A stretch of DNA of 64,000 nucleotides, taken from the NCBI GenBank assembly GCA_964462945.1, contig CAYWZW010000019.1, positions 7,076-71,075 of the forward strand. The letters are read 5' to 3'. The stretch is from GCA-020343675 sp964462945 (lineage in GTDB: Bacteria > Planctomycetota > Phycisphaerae > Sedimentisphaerales > Anaerobacaceae). Position numbers and translations under genes: made by a program. The notes beneath the pieces were generated by a model that did not search any database, had not been told where the DNA came from, and saw only the letters and a list, made by a program, of their open reading frames with translations. Every line of letters starts with the position of its first letter. The stretch's first letter is position 1. This document shows positions 23,923 to 31,219 of this stretch, piece by piece.

Positions 23923-25848
23923 TCAGGAGGATGGCCTGAGCTGCTTGTTGAACGTTCGCAGTTGGGCATCGAGAGCGCTGAGGGCCCAGTCTATGTAGTG
24001 CAATTGGTGAACGGGCTGGCGATGCCCTTCATTCAGCAAGCCCGTTTGAACCATTTTGATGAATCTGTCTATCGTCTGGCGGCTGATTTCGGTAGGTTCG
24101 GCGGCCCATTTCTTCAAATCTTCGTATTGCCCCTGTAATCCCGGGTTGTTTTTCAACTGTTCGACCGTCAAGTACTCGGCCGGGTTGTACGCCAACTGCA
24201 AGCCCTTCAGGCATACGATGAGCGGCTCATAATTGGCTCTCTTGTCCATGCGGATAAACTTGTACTGCTGGACGTGCGTCGTGGCCTGGGCCGGGGGTTT
24301 GTTTGCGACATCGTCTCCACCCAGGTACCACCTGCGTTTGCTGGTTCTGGCAAAGACGAGCTCTTCACCGTACTGGTACTGTTTTATCTCGTCGTTACCC
24401 ATTCTCGAAATCCACATTTTTCCGCTGCTCTTTCGCTCGGGACCGCCGCCCAGCGCCAGCAGGCATTTGACGAAACCCAGCGGGAGAATCTTCTGCTTGT
24501 CGATCTGGTTTCTTCGAAGCTGCAACGAAAGGTGCAGGCTGTGCGGGCGGACGTCGTAAAAACTGGCAATCTCGTGGATCAACTGATTGAGCAGCCAGGG
24601 GTCGGCCGTGGCCGGGCGAGACAGCTCGCCGGCGATATTCAGCCTTCCCGGCGCAAGCTCCAAGAAGCCGCTTCGTCGTGCCTGGTCGGTTGCGCCGCTG
24701 TGGTCGTCAACGTATCCGCCAACTTTCCAGGACAGAACGTCCAGGTGAAAATCATAGAAGTATTTGAACCCGTCATAGACCGGGTCAAGCGCCTTTTGGA
24801 AGCTTCGTTGCGGCTCGACGGCGGCTGGCCCGAGATTGCTCAATTCGATCTCAATGCCAAGCGGCACCAGCCCCGGGTGAAGATTCGACCGAATTCGAGC
24901 CAGGTCGGCCTCCGCCACGCGAGCATCGAACATGCTTTTTGCTGCGCGGACGGCGTATTTCACATAGTCAATCAGATCGTTTCTGTGATAGGGCATCGTT
25001 TGAAGGCATTTGTCAACAATCAAATCAACCGTCTCGCCATTTGCATTGATCATTTGCAGAGCCGCAACCAGACTGACCGACCGAATGAAATACCTTTCGG
25101 ACGTGCGCATACGCTCAATTTCAAACCGGTATCGGGACTGGATGTGCTCGTCGAGCTGACTGAGCAGAACCTGCCTGACAACCAGGGCCAGATAATTCTT
25201 AATAAACGGCTCGGCCTCCGGGTCGTCGTACAAGTGTTTGATGCTCGGCCGGGGGCGATCCAGCTCGTGCTCGAGATAGTAATCGCTCACGGCGTCCGAG
25301 CGATAATGGCTCATGACCAGGTCTCGCTCGGTGGTCGCCAGCAGTTCCCGGTCGGCTCGGCGCTCCGATTCGGCATCGACCGTTCGCTCGCCGGGACGAA
25401 TATGTCTCTTGATGAATTTCTCGATGCGTTTTCGCAGCCAGAGCTCGTGAATCAGATTGACGTGGAACCGGTCGCCGAAGTGCTTTTTCATGGCGTCGTG
25501 AGAGACCAGGTAGGCCTGGGCTTCGACGAAACCGTTGGCCGTGTTGACGCGGACCGTTTCTCTGTCGTAGCGTTTGCCTTCGTACCGGTCGATTTCAGCC
25601 ATGGCCCGGGCGGGGATGTCATGGATGACCAGCCCTTCAATTCTCGAAGAGGGCGCGGCAATCGCGTAGTAATACACGTTGTCCGGGCTGACGCTGCGGT
25701 AATGGGCAAGCAAAGCAGGCTCGGCGAAAAGCGTCTCGCCGTCAACTTTCGAGGCCTTTCTGGTAAAACTCAAACCACAGACCGACTGGAGAATTGTGCT
25801 GTCCCGCAGTGAGCCATAAACAAACAGGTTGACTTTATCGTCGCTCAT
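23923..25848 (-). CDS. Gamma-glutamylcyclotransferase-like domain fused to a putative glutamine-synthetase-fold amidoligase
   Basis: 641 residues. Residues 5-115 are a GGCT/AIG2-like domain: YGSL at 11-14 and the catalytic-type glutamate E90 in DRYEGKRYDRE. Residues 130-320 are helical and charged. From 328 a second domain begins LVPLGIEIELSNLG (E333, E335), then GFLELAPGRL, a helix, PHSLHLSLQLRR and ALGGGPERK, an order that resembles the ATP/Mg-binding strands of glutamine synthetase/GCS-fold amidoligases. One part would release gamma-glutamyl groups as 5-oxoproline, the other would form amide bonds. The second call is pattern-based and unverified. It ends a probable operon with an aminotransferase and glycosyltransferases. 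Confidence 0.6.
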   Translation of the reverse strand: MSDDKVNLFVYGSLRDSTILQSVCGLSFTRKASKVDGETLFAEPALLAHYRSVSPDNVYYYAIAAPSSRIEGLVIHDIPARAMAEIDRYEGKRYDRETVRVNTANGFVEAQAYLVSHDAMKKHFGDRFHVNLIHELWLRKRIEKFIKRHIRPGERTVDAESERRADRELLATTERDLVMSHYRSDAVSDYYLEHELDRPRPSIKHLYDDPEAEPFIKNYLALVVRQVLLSQLDEHIQSRYRFEIERMRTSERYFIRSVSLVAALQMINANGETVDLIVDKCLQTMPYHRNDLIDYVKYAVRAAKSMFDARVAEADLARIRSNLHPGLVPLGIEIELSNLGPAAVEPQRSFQKALDPVYDGFKYFYDFHLDVLSWKVGGYVDDHSGATDQARRSGFLELAPGRLNIAGELSRPATADPWLLNQLIHEIASFYDVRPHSLHLSLQLRRNQIDKQKILPLGFVKCLLALGGGPERKSSGKMWISRMGNDEIKQYQYGEELVFARTSKRRWYLGGDDVANKPPAQATTHVQQYKFIRMDKRANYEPLIVCLKGLQLAYNPAEYLTVEQLKNNPGLQGQYEDLKKWAAEPTEISRQTIDRFIKMVQTGLLNEGHRQPVHQLHYIDWALSALDAQLRTFNKQLRPSS

Positions 25849-25891
25849 GCTTTGTGTATCGCGCCCCGAACATCATATTTCGTCTCGGTCG

Positions 25892-26587
25892 TCAATTTCC
25901 GCTCCGGATTCGGCCCTGCAGCTCAAACAGCTCCTTGAACGCGCGAAGAATCACTCGCCATTTTGCGCCGGTTTGTACGCCCGCCGTCCGCGGATAATGA
26001 TGCACGCCTTTTTGGATGATACGGTAACCTTTCCGGGCGGCTCGGGCCAGAATCTCGGCGTCGATCAGAGCCCCGGTGCTTGACAATTCGATCTTGTCAA
26101 AAATCGCCCTTTTGTACAGCTTGAACGCACAGTCGATGTCGCGGATTTTCAGGCCGAACAGCAGGCATACCAGTTTGGTCCAGCACCAGGCGTTGATTTT
26201 ACGTACAAAAGAGTCCCGGCGATTCAAGCGATAGCAGCTTACAATATCGTATTGTTCCATTAACGGCAGCAGCGGCGGCATTTCGCTCATATCGAATTGG
26301 CCGTCGCCGTCGGTGTAAAAAACAAGCTCTTTCGTCGCGGCTTTGAAGCCTGATCGCAGCGCCGCCCCGTACCCGAGATTGCGCTGGTGGTGCACGACTT
26401 TGACGCTGGTGTTCCGGCGGGCGATCTCGTCGGCGATTTGCCCGGTGCGGTCGCAACTGCCGTCATCGACGATAATAACCTCGAAATCGGCGTTGAGCTT
26501 TTCCAGAACCCCCAGTGCGTTTTCGACGGTCCGGCCGACATTTTCCTGCTCGTTGTAGCAGGGGAAAAAAACGCTGACGGAAACCAT
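25892..26587 (-). CDS. GT2 family glycosyltransferase (polyprenyl-phosphate sugar synthase-like)
   Basis: 231-residue cytosolic family 2 transferase: FFPCYNEQENVG, EVIIVDDGSCDRTG and the metal-binding YTDGDGQFD, as in dolichol-phosphate mannosyltransferase relatives. No C-terminal membrane helices, so it probably acts at the membrane face to load a sugar onto polyprenyl phosphate. ATG 26587 overlaps the stop of the upstream gene as TAATG and has AGAGGTGG before it. The preceding GT-C-like protein is a natural user of a lipid-linked sugar, so the pair likely works together. Confidence 0.9.
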   Translation of the reverse strand: MVSVSVFFPCYNEQENVGRTVENALGVLEKLNADFEVIIVDDGSCDRTGQIADEIARRNTSVKVVHHQRNLGYGAALRSGFKAATKELVFYTDGDGQFDMSEMPPLLPLMEQYDIVSCYRLNRRDSFVRKINAWCWTKLVCLLFGLKIRDIDCAFKLYKRAIFDKIELSSTGALIDAEILARAARKGYRIIQKGVHHYPRTAGVQTGAKWRVILRAFKELFELQGRIRSGN

Positions 26588-29500
26588 TACCACCTCTTGC
26601 TCTCAGACATGCGGGCCAGTTCATCCAGACACTCATCCTCCTTGACGGCATAAAGGTTCGCTACTTCGGCGCTTTTCTGCGCTCGCGCGACGATCCTCAG
26701 ATGGTAGCAGGCCAGCCTCGCCGCCTCAACTCTCAGGCGATAACCATCCTGCTGAGTCCACCGATCCTTGTTTTTCGTGAATTCCTGCATGTACGCTTCG
26801 CAGAGTTTATCGACCTGGGGTTTCAACTCTAAATACTTCACGCCATAAGCCATGATTTCCAGCATCGGGGTGGGCGAGGGATTCAGATTGAAGGCCTCGA
26901 CGGCAAAATCAAACCCCTTCTTCCTATCGGCCAATTCGGGAAGATATAAATAGTAGCTGTGGGCCCGAATCAGGTTCTTGTGATAGTCGTCCGGGTAGAG
27001 GGTCTGGCCGGTAAATATGCCTTCAAAAAGCTCCCGGCCTCGCGGCGTCCTTATATCGACGAACAGCTTCTGCTCGCGGTTGAGGAAAACGACCCGCCAG
27101 TTGGGATTGTATTCGAGGCCTTTGATCGCGTGGTATTTGGCCTCCTGGTCCGGGTCGGCGAAGACCGCCGCGGGCATCAGGACGACCCAGATATCATGGG
27201 CCTGCATCTGCTCATCCATCCACTGACCGATTTCGGCGTAATCGGAAGCCGTCAGCGTCTGCTCCCGGGCTTCGGCGAGTTGAAGCTTCTGGTCGGTGAT
27301 CTGGCCGCCGGCCATGATGTGCGACCAGAGGTCAAAGGCGCTCACGTTGTAGGCCGCCTGGGCCCTGCCGTCCATGAAGAGCTGCAAGGGCGTTCGTCCC
27401 GTGTTCGGATCAGGTTCCTGACCCCAGGCGATGGAACCGCCTTCGGTCCAGTAGTTAAACATCTTGCCGGCCAGCTTATTGTCCCTGATGAATTTCATGG
27501 CGTGGAACGGCTTGGCGTCCGAAGCCGTCATGCGCATAAACACGGAGTTGAGCTTCGGATCGGAGGGCCACGGGTCGAGATAAACGCACTTGAACTTCAG
27601 CCCCCACACCACAGCAAAGAACAGGACCGCTGCGGCGCCGGCGGCGATAAAGAACCACTGTACGCTGCGCGGCATTCTGGAGGCGGTCAAGCGATTCCGC
27701 TCGTGGAAGTTTCGCGAGGCCAAAAACGCGTGGATGATCTGCTCAAAAAGCATCGCGACAACCGGGCAGGCCGCAATCGCGGCGATCGGAATGAACCGCC
27801 GGGAGCGAACCGCCATGTAAATCGTCAGGGCGCTCACGGCCAAGACCCCCAAATCAATTTTGGGCAATTGGAAGGTCTCCTCTGCTGGCCCATCCCCAAA
27901 GCCTTCGGCTTTGAGGCTGCCACCCACCTTAGCGAGAAACCTCTTGAAAGAGGGGATTCCAAGCCACACGAGCATGGCGAGAATGTTCACTATATAGAGC
28001 GCGTCGAACAGGTACGCATAGCCCATTCCGACGTTGCGTTCGTAGATGGGGCGGGACAATCGCTGCAAGCCAAGGAACTGGTGCACGTACCAGATGGGCC
28101 TGTCAAACTTGAATGGATTGAAGATCAGGGTCATCAACAGCAGGGAAACGACGGCCGCGGCGGCCACAAAGACAATATTCCGGGGTTCGTACTTGGCCGT
28201 TCTTGAAATCAGCAAAGCCAGGATGTGCAGCGTGACATACACGGGCACGATGACAAAAGGATAAATGTATCTGCCGTTATAGCCGGCCAGAGTCTGCCCG
28301 GACCACAGGGCCAGCAGGGTCAACGGAATGACCAGGTAGACGAAGTGAACATTCCTGTAAATGGCCAATATCATGATGAGTATGAAAAGGGCGCAGACAA
28401 AGAAGCTGCCCGCGTCCAGGCCGAGAAAGGAAAAGCTGACAAATGTTACCCAGCCTCCAAGTATCGCGGCAGCCGCGCCGAAGATCCTCGAGAGAATCCT
28501 GTACTGCCTGCTCTGGGCTTCAAGCTCGTTCTTAGGCGCCTTAAGGAACCGGGGAACCAGAAAACGGGAGAGCACCCACAGGATGAGCAAGCCGATACTT
28601 AGAATGTACAGTACCAGGAATGGAAAGCCCGTGCCGACCCGGTTGTCCCAGTCAAAAGCTGACCACCATTCGTGGATTTTCCGCCAGCGTTCGGCGTGCT
28701 TGCTGACGCTGATGATGAACGTGTGGGTGAGGTTCGTCAGGTGAAACGGGTTGAACAAAATGACGGCCAAGAGCGCAACCGCGCCTGCCGCGACGGTGTG
28801 GTAGATGCCCGTCAGTCCAATCGAGTGGAACTTCTTTTTTGAGAAGCTCGCCAACAGGTGAAGGCCCACAAACGGAACGAGCACGATGAACACGTAGATG
28901 TACCCGCCGTGGACGTTGCACCAGAAGACCGTCACCGGGACAATCAGCCATATAAAGAGGATATTTCGATAGGTCGCCAGGACCAGGATGAGCAGAAAAA
29001 CCGCGACCAGCATATTGGAAAAACCCGCCGGACGAATGTCGATATAGGAGCGCCCCGCAAACAAGGCAAAGCAGGAAAAGACGGCACAGAGCGCCGGATT
29101 CACCCCCAACAGCCGGCCGGTGTAATAGACGCAGATTATAGTCAATATATAAACGGCGAACTTCCAATAAACCAGGGCGTTGGACGAGAAACTCACGCCG
29201 TCCGCGTACGAGGACTGGGGAACCAGCAGGTAGAAGATAACGTGGGTCAGCCAGTTCTGGTTGATCCAGCCGGTCGGATGCCAGGCTTTGACGGTTTCGA
29301 GGCCGACCTTGTCCGCGATCCACCGTGCCCAGCCGGGCCAGGTCTTGATCTCTTCCGGCGTCGGGCCCGGCTTGTGCGAGTTGGCGCTGAACGGCTCGAC
29401 GGTATCGACGCCGTGGTGGACAAAATGCCGCCCGCAGGCCATCGCCACCCAGGTATCCCCGGCGGCGACCATGTGAGTGCAGGCGTGAAGGGCGAAAATC

Positions 29501-29646
29501 AGCATGGCCGCCCAGCCGATCATCATGGGCCAGCCGGACAAGGCACGGCGTCCTGCGGCTGTCGTTGCTTGTTCAGAGACGGATACATCGCCCGCCTGCG
29601 GAGCGGACGAGGTGCTGCGCTTCCTTCTCTTTACTGACTTAGCCAT
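26587..29646 (-). CDS. Large polytopic membrane protein, GT-C-like, with internal duplication
   Basis: 1019 residues with about 16 hydrophobic helices and a soluble C-terminal third (from about 690) containing AMKFIRDNKLAGKMFNYW. The N-terminal pattern AAGDTWVAMACGRHFVHHGV (D64), WINQNWLTHVIFY, DIRPAGFSN and CNVHGGYIY is that of large GT-C-like transferases. Two blocks repeat: TYRNILFIWLIVPVTVF to FLVLYILSIG (about 224-368) and IYRNVHFVYLIVPLTLL to YLFDALYIVNI (about 427-570), each with an ILFNPF/LIFNPF core. Only the first block keeps the NVHGG motif. It overlaps the aminotransferase by 16 bases and the GT2 gene by one base. Confidence 0.78.
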   Translation of the reverse strand: MAKSVKRRKRSTSSAPQAGDVSVSEQATTAAGRRALSGWPMMIGWAAMLIFALHACTHMVAAGDTWVAMACGRHFVHHGVDTVEPFSANSHKPGPTPEEIKTWPGWARWIADKVGLETVKAWHPTGWINQNWLTHVIFYLLVPQSSYADGVSFSSNALVYWKFAVYILTIICVYYTGRLLGVNPALCAVFSCFALFAGRSYIDIRPAGFSNMLVAVFLLILVLATYRNILFIWLIVPVTVFWCNVHGGYIYVFIVLVPFVGLHLLASFSKKKFHSIGLTGIYHTVAAGAVALLAVILFNPFHLTNLTHTFIISVSKHAERWRKIHEWWSAFDWDNRVGTGFPFLVLYILSIGLLILWVLSRFLVPRFLKAPKNELEAQSRQYRILSRIFGAAAAILGGWVTFVSFSFLGLDAGSFFVCALFILIMILAIYRNVHFVYLVIPLTLLALWSGQTLAGYNGRYIYPFVIVPVYVTLHILALLISRTAKYEPRNIVFVAAAAVVSLLLMTLIFNPFKFDRPIWYVHQFLGLQRLSRPIYERNVGMGYAYLFDALYIVNILAMLVWLGIPSFKRFLAKVGGSLKAEGFGDGPAEETFQLPKIDLGVLAVSALTIYMAVRSRRFIPIAAIAACPVVAMLFEQIIHAFLASRNFHERNRLTASRMPRSVQWFFIAAGAAAVLFFAVVWGLKFKCVYLDPWPSDPKLNSVFMRMTASDAKPFHAMKFIRDNKLAGKMFNYWTEGGSIAWGQEPDPNTGRTPLQLFMDGRAQAAYNVSAFDLWSHIMAGGQITDQKLQLAEAREQTLTASDYAEIGQWMDEQMQAHDIWVVLMPAAVFADPDQEAKYHAIKGLEYNPNWRVVFLNREQKLFVDIRTPRGRELFEGIFTGQTLYPDDYHKNLIRAHSYYLYLPELADRKKGFDFAVEAFNLNPSPTPMLEIMAYGVKYLELKPQVDKLCEAYMQEFTKNKDRWTQQDGYRLRVEAARLACYHLRIVARAQKSAEVANLYAVKEDECLDELARMSESKRW

Positions 29647-30821
29647 TCTTTCAGTCTGTCTAATCCTTTCGTGATCTGCTCGAGCGAACAGGCGAAACTC
29701 AAACGCACGTTGCTATCGCAGCCGAACGGCAGGCCCGGAACCACAGCGACGTTGGCCTGCTCCAACAGGGCTTTGGCGAAGTCCATGCTGCCGGTAATCT
29801 TGGCCCCGTTCATATTTCGGCCATAATGGCTCGAAACATCAGGGAAACAGTAAAACGCGCCGGTCGGCTCGGGACATTCCACGCCCTCGATGCCGTTGAG
29901 CCGCTCGGCCATGTATTGGCCCCGCCGCTCGAATTCTTTCCGCATCTTTTCGATCGCCTGCTCGGCGGGGGCGCCCAAAGCCGCAATCGCCGCATATTGA
30001 GCGAAGGTCACGGGGTTTGAGGTCATGTGGTCCTGTAAACATGCCATAGCCTTTATGACTTCCGGAGGTCCCGCCGTATAACCCAGGCGCCAGCCGGTCA
30101 TCGAAAAGGTCTTGCTGAAACCGTTCAGAGTCAGCGTCCTGTTATAAGCATCTTTGCTGATCGAGGCAAAGCTGATAAATTTTGTGTCGCCATAGATGAG
30201 CTTCTCATAGATTTCGTCCGAAAGCACGACTACAGTGGTGCCTTCGAGCACCCCTGCGATGGCTCTGAGTTCGGGCGGACTGTAGGTAAAGCCGCCGGGG
30301 TTGTTGGGTGAATTAAGCACGAACATAGTGGTTTTTTGGGTGATGGCATTTTTCAACTGCTTGGCCGTGATTTTGTAGCTGTTGGCCCTGTCGGTCTGAA
30401 TGATTTTGGCTGTAGCTCCGGCAAGCTTTATCGCCTCCGGATACGTCACCCAGTACGGCGCCGGAAGGATCACCTCATCACCCGGGTCAAGCACCGCCTG
30501 CATGGCCTCATAAACGGAATGTTTGCCGCCGATGTTGACAACGACCTGCTCCGGGCCGTATTCGAGACCATTGTCCTTCCTGAGCTTGTCGGCGATAGCT
30601 TTTCGCAGCTCGTTTATCCCCGCCGCGGGTGTGTACTTTGTTTTGCCGCTTCTTAGCGCCTCTACAGCCGCCTGCTTAATGTAATCAGGCGTGTCAAAAT
30701 CCGGCTCCCCTGCCCCGAAGCCGACCACGTCCACGCCCTGGGCCTTCAACTGCTGGGCTCGTGAAGTCACGGCGAGGGTTGCCGAGGCCGGCACAGCCTG
30801 GGCTCGTTTGCTGATTTTCAT
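29631..30821 (-). CDS. Class I/II pyridoxal-phosphate aminotransferase (aspartate aminotransferase-like)
   Basis: 396-residue fold-type I aminotransferase of the AspC/PatA Igamma type: GFGAGEPDFDTPD, KYTPAAGINELR, NSPNNPGG, SDEIYEKLIYG, and the PLP lysine in NGFSKTFSMTGWRLGY, with the substrate arginine expected in VRLSFACS near the end. Likely interconverts aspartate/glutamate and their keto acids or prephenate. ATG 30821 has GAAAGG upstream. A promoter lies at 30901-30929. It is first in a run of four minus-strand genes ending in the GGCT fusion. Confidence 0.92.
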   Translation of the reverse strand: MKISKRAQAVPASATLAVTSRAQQLKAQGVDVVGFGAGEPDFDTPDYIKQAAVEALRSGKTKYTPAAGINELRKAIADKLRKDNGLEYGPEQVVVNIGGKHSVYEAMQAVLDPGDEVILPAPYWVTYPEAIKLAGATAKIIQTDRANSYKITAKQLKNAITQKTTMFVLNSPNNPGGFTYSPPELRAIAGVLEGTTVVVLSDEIYEKLIYGDTKFISFASISKDAYNRTLTLNGFSKTFSMTGWRLGYTAGPPEVIKAMACLQDHMTSNPVTFAQYAAIAALGAPAEQAIEKMRKEFERRGQYMAERLNGIEGVECPEPTGAFYCFPDVSSHYGRNMNGAKITGSMDFAKALLEQANVAVVPGLPFGCDSNVRLSFACSLEQITKGLDRLKEWLSQ

Positions 30822-30900
30822 CTGATTCGAACCTTTCTCATTCCATTCTTCTTTCTGCTGCAACGTATGTTACGGGCCTTTCGTAATACTATGGAGCATC

Positions 30901-30929
30901 ATTAGAAACGAAACCGCCGGCCCGGTCAA
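30901..30929 (-). promoter_or_regulatory. Sigma-70-type promoter for the aminotransferase operon
   Basis: Minus strand TTGACC (30929-30924) and TCTAAT (30906-30901), 17-base spacer; transcript start near 30894, leader about 73 bases. Confidence 0.55.
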
Positions 30930-30978
30930 GCAAATTGCCGAGCACCTCGCCCTGGTTCGGGACAGCGACAAAGGGCAA

Positions 30979-31006
30979 CGGGTTACGGGCTACTGGCTAC
31001 TGGTGT
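30979..31006 (+). repeat. Non-coding 7-nt tandem tract
   Basis: Four heptamers in register: CGGGTTA, CGGGCTA, CTGGCTA, CTGGTGT. The unit differs from the TTCTGTR tracts further on but the period is the same. Confidence 0.5.
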
Positions 31007-31111
31007 TTCTGGCTTCCCTGGCGACGGGCTTTCTCAGTTTTCTTCAATCTCCAGGAACAACGCTTACCGCTGATACACAGTCAGAAATGAGCTATCGTAA
31101 GGGAGGTACTC

Positions 31112-31140
31112 TTGTTGGATAGGGCTTGGTATGTTATACT
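31112..31140 (+). promoter_or_regulatory. Sigma-70-type promoter for the CotH/lamin-tail gene
   Basis: TTGTTG at 31112-31117 and TATACT at 31135-31140, 17-base spacer; start near 31147 with a leader of about 73 bases. Confidence 0.6.
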
Positions 31141-31219
31141 ATCTTGTGTCGTTATAGGACGTACGGGCTGTCAGCAGTGGCGATTTGTGGTTTGCCAGTC
31201 CGAAAAAGGGAGGAATGCC

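Larger units (their letters stand above)
30822..31219. other. Intergenic region between divergent genes (398 bases)
   Basis: No coding sequence seen. It holds the aminotransferase promoter, a four-unit 7-nt repeat tract at 30979-31006, and the promoter of the CotH/lamin-tail gene. A T-arm-like string GGTTCGAAT on the minus strand is not part of a tRNA. Confidence 0.7.

Noticed and set aside
24274..25812. 512-codon open frame on the plus strand across the GGCT fusion gene
   Set aside because: It is the antisense shadow of a longer frame with clear domains; its product has no recognisable motif, and shadow frames of this size are common in GC-rich coding DNA.
30815..30835. tRNA T-arm-like GGTTCGAAT on the minus strand
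   Set aside because: No acceptor stem or anticodon arm can be formed around it; the bases form the leader and start of the aminotransferase gene.
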